DNA of 5,050 nt, from positions 1 to 5,050 of the forward strand of contig SKGZ01000120.1 in assembly GCA_007117175.1 (NCBI GenBank), given 5' to 3'. Source of the DNA: Bacteriovoracales bacterium. Its GTDB lineage: Bacteria; Bdellovibrionota; Bacteriovoracia; Bacteriovoracales; Bacteriovoracaceae. Shown in pieces: positions 1-5,050 of this stretch. The translations under genes and the position numbers were made by a program. Each line of letters starts with the position of its first letter. Position 1 is the stretch's first letter. Below the pieces are notes generated by a model. The model was not told where the DNA came from, did not search any database, and was given only the letters and a program-made list of their open reading frames with translations.

Positions 1-21
1 AATAAAGACTAGGATGGCCTA

Positions 22-28
22 GAGGGGG
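22..28 (+). promoter_or_regulatory. Probable ribosome-binding site for the AI-2E family gene
   Basis: A purine run GAGGGGG (GAGG core at 22-25) sits 5 to 8 bases before an in-frame ATT codon at 34. The first conventional start, ATG at 109, has only pyrimidine-rich sequence in front of it and no Shine-Dalgarno match. The site therefore argues that translation begins near 31-37 at a non-standard codon (ATC, ATT or ATA) and not at 109. This is inferred from position and complementarity only. Confidence 0.4.
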
Positions 29-33
29 TCATC

Positions 34-1014
34 ATTATAAAGAAAAATTTTGAGAGACCGTTTTTCATCTTCGCTCTCATTTCGATAAGCGTCTTATTCT
101 TCTACCTTATGAAGCCTTTTTTAAGCCCTCTCATATGGTCTTGCATTATTGCCATCTTATTTCATCCTCTACACTCATTCTTTTTAAAAAAGTTCAAGAA
201 TAGAAAGAATACAGCCGCTCTTGCAACAATTCTATTTGTTCTTCTCATTATTGTATTGCCAGCTGTTTTAATTGCCACAACTCTTGTCAATCAAGGTGTT
301 GATTTTTACAAGCAACTTGAAAGTCAAGAAGTTGACCCTCGTCAGTTTATCGATCGACTCATTCAGCTTTTCCCCCAAGCAGAACATTTCCTCGCGAAAT
401 TTAATATTGATCCCGATGACCTCAAGGAGCAATTCGCTAAATTTTCAATCAATTCCGCCGAGTTTATCAGCAAAAATATATTCTCCTTTGGGCAAAATAC
501 TTTGCAATTTTTCGTCAACCTTGCTCTTTTTTCTTATGTGAGTTTCTTTTTTATTAAAGACGGCCCACTCATCTCTGAGCGTATTTTAAACTCAATCCCT
601 CTTTCTGCTGAAAGAAGCCAACTCCTCCTTTGCAAATTTCGAGAAGTCACTCGCGCCACCATAAAAGGCAACTTCGTAATCGCCGGAATACAGGGAACGC
701 TGGGAGGAATTATCTTTGCCGTTTTAGGCTTGCCCGCAGCCTTGATTTTCATCGTTTCCGGTGAACTCATAAAAGGCATTGTTCTTATCGCCTTTGGAGT
801 ACTCATCATTGGTCTTATTGATAACATTCTTCGCCCCATCCTCATTGGAAAAGACACAAAGCTTCCCGACTACCTGGTCTTACTCTCAACCCTAGGAGGT
901 TTAACTCTCTTGGGAATTAATGGATTTGTTTTGGGGCCATTAGTTGCTGCTCTTTTTGTAACAATGTGGTGTCTTTTTGAGCAAGACGCAGAGGCAGTCT
1001 CAGAAAATACATAG
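34..1014 (+). CDS. AI-2E/PerM family (UPF0118) membrane transporter, internally shortened
   Basis: This is a polytopic inner-membrane protein of the AI-2E/PerM family, whose members are linked to autoinducer-2 export, Na+/H+ antiport or unknown small-solute transport. Numbering from the ATG at 109, it has the typical N-terminal KPFLSPLIW helix (2-10), a hydrophobic hairpin (37-60), a soluble acidic segment (65-120), a helix (131-150), the family GNFVIAGIQGTLGG motif (187-200), GLIDNILRPILIG (235-247) and the terminal LGGL...GPLVAAL helices (262-282). The reading frame stays open upstream to a TAG at 10-12 and encodes another clear membrane helix (about 64-108), the family's usual first helix, but contains no ATG, GTG or TTG. 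I therefore place the start tentatively at ATT 34, giving 326 residues; 109 is the conservative alternative (301 residues). The family is usually about 340-370 residues. The conserved segment between GLPAAL and SGELIKG, which normally carries a Pro/Gly-rich helix, is missing. The substrate cannot be told from sequence, and the gene may be decaying. Confidence 0.85.
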   Translation: MIKKNFERPFFIFALISISVLFFYLMKPFLSPLIWSCIIAILFHPLHSFFLKKFKNRKNTAALATILFVLLIIVLPAVLIATTLVNQGVDFYKQLESQEVDPRQFIDRLIQLFPQAEHFLAKFNIDPDDLKEQFAKFSINSAEFISKNIFSFGQNTLQFFVNLALFSYVSFFFIKDGPLISERILNSIPLSAERSQLLLCKFREVTRATIKGNFVIAGIQGTLGGIIFAVLGLPAALIFIVSGELIKGIVLIAFGVLIIGLIDNILRPILIGKDTKLPDYLVLLSTLGGLTLLGINGFVLGPLVAALFVTMWCLFEQDAEAVSENT

Positions 1015-1041
1015 CCCTATCCTATGATCCTCATCGCAAGT

Positions 1042-1054
1042 ATGTATTATACAT
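1042..1054. promoter_or_regulatory. Perfect 6-base inverted repeat in the promoter-side gap
   Basis: ATGTAT and ATACAT flank a single T at 1048, making a perfect dyad about 70 bases before the start of the stress-like gene. It contains TATTAT (1045-1050), which matches the -10 consensus at five of six positions, so it could be an operator overlapping a promoter. No convincing -35 lies at the right distance upstream. In AT-rich sequence such a short dyad can also arise by chance. Confidence 0.25.
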
Positions 1055-1113
1055 CAGATCACCCTTTGACTATCCTTCAAAGCAAGCGATGAACTTTGGA
1101 TTTACCTCTAAAA

Positions 1114-1118
1114 AGGAG
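1114..1118 (+). promoter_or_regulatory. Ribosome-binding site that sets the start at 1125
   Basis: AGGAG lies 6 bases before ATG 1125. An in-frame ATG at 1089 would add 12 residues but has no such site in front of it, and those residues lie outside the family's usual N-terminus. The site itself falls inside that longer frame. This favours 1125 as the true start. Confidence 0.8.
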
Positions 1119-1124
1119 ATTAAA

Positions 1125-1697
1125 ATGAAAAGCAAAAAATCAGTATTCGGAATACTCAAGTCAAAAATTGAAGTAGAAAACGCAGTCGAATTACTCAAAA
1201 ATGCCGGATTTCGCCCCTTAGATATCTCTGTTTTAATGCCCGAAATGGGAGACACTCAGCGCTTTGCCCACCAAAAAGAAACCAAAGCTCCCGAAGGAGC
1301 AACTATTGGCGCTGCAACTGGCGCCATCGCAGGCTCCGGACTAGGATGGTTGGTAGGAATTGGCGCACTGGCCATTCCAGGAGTTGGCCCCTTCATTGCG
1401 GCAGGTCCAATTGTTGCTGCTATTGCCGGTGCCGGCGCCGGTGGAGCACTGGGTGGAGTAACGGGAGCTTTAATCGGACTGGGAATTCCCGAGTACGTAG
1501 CCAAGCGTTACGAAGGTTTTGTGAAAGACGGAGGGCTTTTACTTTCTGTTCACACTGATGATTCACAGTGGCAAGAAAAAGCAAAAGATATTCTTGAAAT
1601 TGCAGGGGCTGAAGATATCTCTTCTATCGATGAGATTCGAAGTTATACTAGAAAACAGAAAACAACTGAAGCGACTCCGATTGATACCCACCTTTAA
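1125..1697 (+). CDS. YflT/general stress protein 17M-like protein with Gly/Ala-rich hydrophobic insert
   Basis: The 190-residue product looks like the widespread bacterial proteins annotated as general stress or YflT-like. Residues 6-40 (VFGILKSKIEVENAVELLKNAGF, then DISVLMPE) form a beta-alpha-beta unit. A second matching unit lies at about 136-167 (GGLLLSVHTDD, W149, then KAKDILEIAGAEDIS). Between them, 58-122 is a long Gly/Ala-rich hydrophobic stretch with repeated small-residue spacing (GATIGAATGAIAGSGLGW, then IPGVGPFIAAGP), like glycine-zipper segments that pack helices in membranes. The likely picture is a ferredoxin-like soluble fold split by a membrane-associating insert. No catalytic residues are recognisable and there is no signal peptide. 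The biochemical role is unknown; a stress link is family knowledge only. The start at 1125 is chosen because of the AGGAG at 1114-1118. The FMN reductase gene follows after 18 bases, so co-transcription is likely. Confidence 0.8.
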   Translation: MKSKKSVFGILKSKIEVENAVELLKNAGFRPLDISVLMPEMGDTQRFAHQKETKAPEGATIGAATGAIAGSGLGWLVGIGALAIPGVGPFIAAGPIVAAIAGAGAGGALGGVTGALIGLGIPEYVAKRYEGFVKDGGLLLSVHTDDSQWQEKAKDILEIAGAEDISSIDEIRSYTRKQKTTEATPIDTHL

Positions 1698-1715
1698 TTT
1701 TTTGAAGGAGATGAT

Positions 1716-2402
1716 ATGGTTGAAATACTCGCATTTTCAGGAAGTACTCGCTCTGGATCTTACAATAAAAAAATCTTGGCACTGGCGGTACAAGGTGCCA
1801 AGGACGCGGGTGCTAACGTCACGGTTATCGACTTGCTCGATTTCAAGCTCCCTCTCTACGATGGGGATCTTGAAGACCAAGAAGGCATTCCTAAAAATTG
1901 CACAAAACTAAAAAATATTTTTATCCGGCATCAGGGAATCTTGCTTGCATTACCTGAATACAATAGCTCATTCTCTGCTGTCTTTAAAAATGTTATTGAT
2001 TGGGTCAGTCGCCCCACGGAAGAAAACTCTGAACCACTCTCTTGTTTCAAAAATAAAACAGCCGCCCTTATTAGTGCATCCATCGGTCATCGAGGTGGCG
2101 CAAGAGGTCTTATTCATGCCAGGTCGATGTTAGAAAATATAAACGTCACAGTCCTTCCCACTCAAGTCTGTATTGCTAACGCCGATACCGCATTTGATGA
2201 TTGCGGCGTCTTAAAAGAAAAAAAATCAGTACTCTCCCTAGAAATGCTCGGAGAGGAATTAGTTCATTTAATCAAGCAAACTCATGTCATCACGCCAGCA
2301 AGCGAAACAACTCCCATTGACCCTGCAACTATGAATCATCCCTCCAAGCTCGATCAAAAGTTTATTTGCGACTTTGAAAATGAGGGCGGCATTACCGACT
2401 AG
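1716..2402 (+). CDS. NADPH-dependent FMN reductase family flavoprotein
   Basis: This 228-residue cytoplasmic protein has the flavodoxin-like fold of NAD(P)H-dependent FMN/quinone/azo reductases. Visible signatures are the FMN-phosphate loop [12 protein letters not shown] (9-20) after the first beta strand, the flavin-binding [18 protein letters not shown] (79-96) and the glycine-rich [11 protein letters not shown] (122-132) near the isoalloxazine ring. Such enzymes pass two electrons from NADPH to bound FMN and then to quinones, azo dyes, metals or other acceptors; the acceptor here cannot be read from sequence. AAGGAG at 1705-1710 lies 5 bases before ATG 1716 and fixes the start. The family core usually ends around 170-190 residues, so the last 35-40 residues, which are polar and Pro/Thr-containing, are an extension. 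The gene follows the stress-like gene by 18 bases and precedes selO by 35 bases, which suggests a shared transcript with a redox or stress theme. Confidence 0.88.
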   Translation: MVEILAFSGSTRSGSYNKKILALAVQGAKDAGANVTVIDLLDFKLPLYDGDLEDQEGIPKNCTKLKNIFIRHQGILLALPEYNSSFSAVFKNVIDWVSRPTEENSEPLSCFKNKTAALISASIGHRGGARGLIHARSMLENINVTVLPTQVCIANADTAFDDCGVLKEKKSVLSLEMLGEELVHLIKQTHVITPASETTPIDPATMNHPSKLDQKFICDFENEGGITD

Positions 2403-2437
2403 GGCTGTCTAAACTCACTGAAAATTTTTTATTTTTT

Positions 2438-4189
2438 ATGAATCTAAAACGTGGTAAAACTTTGTCTATGACATCTTCATCTAAAGCTTCGGAGCAACCC
2501 AACAAGTCTCAACTTGTGACACGCTTTCAGCAGTTTGTCCAAATGGCCGATTACTCCCTTATGAATCAGCTACATGGGGACCCAGACTCCAGAGAAGACG
2601 GAAAGGATCACCGCGCCCGTCAGGTCTTTTCAGGACACTTTGTGCCAGTCACTCCGAGCCCTCTTGCGAAGCCAGAGTATGTGGGCCATAGCAAGAGTCT
2701 TTTTACAGAGTTGGGGCTCAGCGACGAGCTTGTCCTCGATAAAGAATTTTGCAAAATTTTTACAGGTGATCTCTCTACGGCTCCTAGACCAATGAGCCCG
2801 CAAGGTTGGGCCACAGGCTATGCTCTGTCGATTTACGTGACCGAATACACTGCACAGTGCCCGTTTCGCAACGGCAATGGGTATGGGGATGGTCGAGCAA
2901 TTTCTGTGTTTGAAGGAAAGTTGAACGGGCGGCGATGGGAAATGCAGTTAAAAGGTGGGGGGGCAACACCCTACTGCCGTGGAGCAGACGGCCGCGCAGT
3001 GTTGCGCTCGAGCGTACGTGAATTTTTGGCACAAGAATATATGCATGCCCTAGGCGTGCCAAGCTCGCGATCGCTCACCTTATACGCATCTCAAACAGAG
3101 AAGGTCAGAAGGCCTTGGTACTCGGAGGCTTCTCGTTCTGAAGACCCTGACATCATGGTTGAAGAACCTACAGCTATTTGCACTCGTGTAGCCCCCTCTT
3201 TTCTGCGTGTCGGCCAAATTGAGCTCTTTTACAGACGCGCTCGTGACAAGGCTCACCCCAAGGCGTTTGAAGAACTGCAGATGATTGTAAAACACTTAAT
3301 CGAGCGAGAGTACAAAAACGAAATTAACTCAAGCTTTTCCCTTCCAAATCAAGTTGTAGAGCTGGCCAGACTCTTTCGCAATCGCCTCACTGCTTTGGTC
3401 GCTCAATGGCTTCGCGTAGGATATTGCCAGGGCAATTTTAATAGTGATAATTGCGCTGCAGGTGGCTTTACCTTAGATTATGGCCCCTTTGGTTTTTGCG
3501 AAGTATTTGATCCTGCCTTTCAGCCATGGACCGGCGGGGGAAGACACTTTTCCTTCTTCAACCAGCCAATCGCAGCCGAGAAAAACTTTGACATGTTCTG
3601 GAGCGCAATACGCCCCTTAGTGGAAGAAGACTCAAGTGCACTCGCAAACTTAGATGAAATCCACCAGAGCTTTAGTGAAGTTATGCAAGAACAACTGAAG
3701 AAAGTATGGGCAAGCAAACTTGGCCTAGAAATATTTTCCACCGACTTATTTCAATCCTTAATACCATTAATGATTCACTCCAAGCTCGATTACACCATCT
3801 TTTTCCGCGAGCTCTCGAATCTGCCAACCCATGTGTCAGCTCTTAAAAAAAGCTTTTACCTTGAAAGTACAGAACAACTCGAGAAGCAATGGCAAACGTG
3901 GTTAAATCAGTGGCGCAATCAAGTCATTGCTGAAAACCAAAGTGAATTGACTGACATCTCTGCAAAAATGAAGCAAGCAAATCCAAAGTACACTTGGCGC
4001 GAGTGGCTGGTTGCACCCGCGTATCAACAAGCAATGCAAGGAGATTACTCACTGATTAGAGAACTGCAGGAAGTACTGAGCCAACCCTACGATGAACAAT
4101 CCCCAGAAGTCGAAGCAAAATATTATCAACTAAGACCCAAAAAGTTTTTTAATGCTGGTGGCATTTCTCACTACAGTTGCTCCTCTTAA
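2438..4189 (+). CDS. selO: Protein adenylyltransferase SelO, long form
   Basis: SelO (YdiU family) is a pseudokinase-fold enzyme that transfers AMP from ATP to Ser, Thr or Tyr of target proteins; in E. coli it is tied to oxidative stress. All family ligand residues appear present by alignment from memory with E. coli YdiU: GDGR at 150-153, K172 in [13 protein letters not shown]184-G185 in [10 protein letters not shown]250 and R257 in RVAPSFLR, general base D337 with N338 in NSDN, and metal ligand D347 in DYGPFGF. The protein ends in Cys-Ser-Ser (C581), where eukaryotic SelO carries selenocysteine. At 583 residues it is about 100 longer than E. coli YdiU (about 480). The extra length includes an N-terminal region and a segment [21 protein letters not shown] (133-153) in place of the usual YSGHQFGVWAGQLGDGR. 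This matches a distinct SelO subgroup known from some bacteria and protists. The start at 2438 is the first ATG but has no Shine-Dalgarno; ATG 2468 is an equally weak alternative. The identity is secure; targets are unknown. Confidence 0.95.
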   Translation: MNLKRGKTLSMTSSSKASEQPNKSQLVTRFQQFVQMADYSLMNQLHGDPDSREDGKDHRARQVFSGHFVPVTPSPLAKPEYVGHSKSLFTELGLSDELVLDKEFCKIFTGDLSTAPRPMSPQGWATGYALSIYVTEYTAQCPFRNGNGYGDGRAISVFEGKLNGRRWEMQLKGGGATPYCRGADGRAVLRSSVREFLAQEYMHALGVPSSRSLTLYASQTEKVRRPWYSEASRSEDPDIMVEEPTAICTRVAPSFLRVGQIELFYRRARDKAHPKAFEELQMIVKHLIEREYKNEINSSFSLPNQVVELARLFRNRLTALVAQWLRVGYCQGNFNSDNCAAGGFTLDYGPFGFCEVFDPAFQPWTGGGRHFSFFNQPIAAEKNFDMFWSAIRPLVEEDSSALANLDEIHQSFSEVMQEQLKKVWASKLGLEIFSTDLFQSLIPLMIHSKLDYTIFFRELSNLPTHVSALKKSFYLESTEQLEKQWQTWLNQWRNQVIAENQSELTDISAKMKQANPKYTWREWLVAPAYQQAMQGDYSLIRELQEVLSQPYDEQSPEVEAKYYQLRPKKFFNAGGISHYSCSS

Positions 4190-4255
4190 CTTCTGCATAA
4201 CAATGGGTTAATTCAAAATCAAAAATTATATAATGAACTTCATCATCAGAATTGA

Positions 4256-4267
4256 TTGCTATAGCAA
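4256..4267. repeat. 12-base perfect palindrome between selO and the convergent corA-like gene
   Basis: TTGCTATAGCAA reads the same on both strands. It lies in the 157-base non-coding gap 4190-4346 between two convergent genes. It is flanked by two copies of AACTTC (4236-4241 and 4265-4270, the second overlapping its right end). No GC-rich stem with a following T run is present, so it is not an obvious terminator. It could be a protein-binding site or chance. Apart from this and an isolated TATAAT at 4229-4234 without a good -35, I see nothing in the gap. Confidence 0.3.
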
Positions 4268-4346
4268 CTTCGAAATAGATGTCTCTCTGAAGAAACCGAG
4301 GAAGAGTTGACTACTTCAATATGATCCTAAAAATAACTTGGAAAAT

Positions 4347-4913
4347 CTAAACGCGCCACTTTTCTTCAAGCTTATCTATTTTCTGTAAAAACTTTTTGTA
4401 TATACTCCTGCGGCTGAGCCACCAACGAAGAAGAAATTTATCTAAAAACTTTAAAATATTAAATCCTACTAAGAAAATAATAAATACACTCATTAGAGCA
4501 TAAATAACGAAGGTTGTTCCTTTCGGGTCATTGGCAAATAGCATCCCCTCTGTATTCATCCCAAAAAAACCGACAATTAAATTCAAGGGCAGAAAAAGGC
4601 CGGAAAAAACAGTAAGCATATAAATATTCTTATTGAGTTTCTCATTTTTGACTGACATATAATAATTGTGAAGACTATCGATCCTGGAAATCATGCCCTC
4701 GGCTGTTAATAGAGCAAATTGAATATCAGAGATCATATTATTAAAAACAAGGCTGGAAAAATCATCGCTCTTTTCAGCAAACTTTAAAAAATCTTTAAAC
4801 ATAAAGAGTTGCCTGGTAAAGAAACGTTCAATTCTTAATACATCCTTTTTGAGATCAAACCATTTGTCTACAAAACCAGTCGAAATCTTGCGATCAAAGA
4901 TATTATCTTCCAT
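4347..4913 (-). CDS. C-terminal part of a CorA-family divalent-metal transporter, probably truncated
   Basis: The 188-residue product matches only the C-terminal half of CorA-type Mg2+/Co2+/Ni2+ channels. Residues 1-97 correspond to the long helices of the cytoplasmic funnel and stalk. Residues 98-117 form the pore helix, immediately followed by the signature GMN (118-120) in GFFGMNTEGM, and residues 135-157 are the second membrane helix. A basic tail of about 30 residues, longer than usual, ends the protein. Full CorA proteins are about 310-330 residues, so about 130 N-terminal residues are missing. The frame continues upstream of the ATG for 24 codons (4914-4985) that read like more stalk sequence, without any start codon, and then meets a TGA at 4986-4988. 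Beyond it lies the start region of a + strand gene. This looks like a gene that lost its 5' end and is probably a pseudogene; a short, functional CorA-like membrane protein is less likely but possible. The sequence is more AT-rich than selO. Confidence 0.75.
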   Translation of the reverse strand: MEDNIFDRKISTGFVDKWFDLKKDVLRIERFFTRQLFMFKDFLKFAEKSDDFSSLVFNNMISDIQFALLTAEGMISRIDSLHNYYMSVKNEKLNKNIYMLTVFSGLFLPLNLIVGFFGMNTEGMLFANDPKGTTFVIYALMSVFIIFLVGFNILKFLDKFLLRWWLSRRSIYKKFLQKIDKLEEKWRV

Positions 4914-4997
4914 GTTCTCTAGTTCATTGGTATCCGTTCCATGAACCTGCGTGATTTTGCTTAGATTATCAAATAGAATGTCGCCTCAGCAATAATT

Positions 4998-5002
4998 GGA
5001 GG
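4998..5002 (+). promoter_or_regulatory. Ribosome-binding site of the gene starting at 5008
   Basis: GGAGG, a near-full Shine-Dalgarno core, stands 5 bases before ATG 5008. It is among the strongest translation signals in the window and supports a real gene start although only 14 codons follow before the edge. A possible -10 (TAGAAT, 4974-4979) lies upstream but without a clear -35. Confidence 0.7.
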
Positions 5003-5007
5003 CAAGC

Positions 5008-5050
5008 ATGATAGACATTCAAAACCTAGAACAAGAAGTCGCGCTATGGA
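5008..5050 (+). CDS. Start of an unidentified gene cut by the window edge
   Basis: ATG 5008 behind GGAGG opens a frame reading MIDIQNLEQEVALW to the end of the window without a stop. Fourteen residues are too few to assign a family; the sequence is acidic and helix-prone, with no signal peptide. It is transcribed away from the corA-like remnant, whose missing 5' end would have occupied this position, so a rearrangement may have placed this gene here. The ribosome-binding site is the main support. Confidence 0.6.
   Translation, partial: MIDIQNLEQEVALW

Noticed and set aside
1..22. Possible 3' end of an upstream gene, with TAG stops at 10-12 and 20-22
   Set aside because: Only three to six codons are visible in either frame, so a coding sequence cannot be supported.
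1010..1026. Possible hairpin CATAG/CTATG just after the AI-2E gene as a terminator
   Set aside because: The stem is only five pairs, A/T-rich and lacks a following T run.
1066..1094. TTGACT as a -35 box for the stress-like gene
   Set aside because: No -10-like hexamer lies 16-18 bases downstream; the sequence there is ATGAAC.
1256..1504. Minus-strand open frame opposite the Gly-rich insert
   Set aside because: Its Pro/Ala-rich composition is the antisense reflection of Gly/Ala codons. It has no ribosome-binding site or recognisable domain.
2620..3295. Three minus-strand open frames opposite selO
   Set aside because: They overlap a strongly conserved gene, show no family motifs and are explained as shadows.
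4229..4310. TATAAT followed by a 25-codon frame from ATG 4233, as a possible small gene
   Set aside because: The ATG lies within the supposed -10 box, there is no Shine-Dalgarno, and no good -35 is present.
4307..4325. TTGACT and TATGAT as a promoter in the selO-corA gap
   Set aside because: The spacing is 7 bases, far below the 16-18 needed, and it would point into the antisense of the corA-like gene.

Overview
This is a compact bacterial chromosomal stretch of moderate GC content. It has short intergenic gaps, Shine-Dalgarno sites before several genes and no trace of introns. The encoded families (AI-2E/PerM transporter, Gly-rich YflT-like stress protein, FMN reductase, SelO, CorA) are chromosomal housekeeping or stress-accessory genes. 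They suggest a Gram-negative bacterium, perhaps proteobacterial or Bdellovibrio-like, but the sequence does not fix the lineage. I see no phage, insertion sequence, CRISPR array, tRNA or rRNA. Layout: bases 34-1014 (+) hold an AI-2E/PerM-family membrane protein that lacks a conventional start codon for its first membrane helix and appears to lack about 25 residues internally. Bases 1125-1697 (+) encode a stress-protein-like polypeptide with a long Gly/Ala-rich hydrophobic insert. Eighteen bases later, 1716-2402 (+) encode an NADPH-dependent FMN reductase-type flavoprotein. After 35 bases, 2438-4189 (+) encode a long-form SelO protein adenylyltransferase with an intact catalytic set and the family's C-terminal Cys-Ser-Ser. 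Bases 4190-4346 are non-coding. Bases 4347-4913 (-) encode only the C-terminal membrane part of a CorA-type divalent-metal transporter, in visibly more AT-rich sequence. A new + strand gene begins at 5008 behind a strong ribosome-binding site and runs off the window. How the parts may work together: the stress-like protein, the flavin reductase and SelO lie in one direction with gaps of 18 and 35 bases, so they could be co-transcribed. SelO is linked to redox stress in other bacteria, so a redox/stress-response group is a plausible inference but is not proven by adjacency. Membrane protein genes on both flanks (AI-2E and CorA) look altered, which hints at local gene erosion. I found no clear undescribed system. 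The most interesting points are the SelO variant with an apparently relocated redox cysteine and the two irregular transporter genes.
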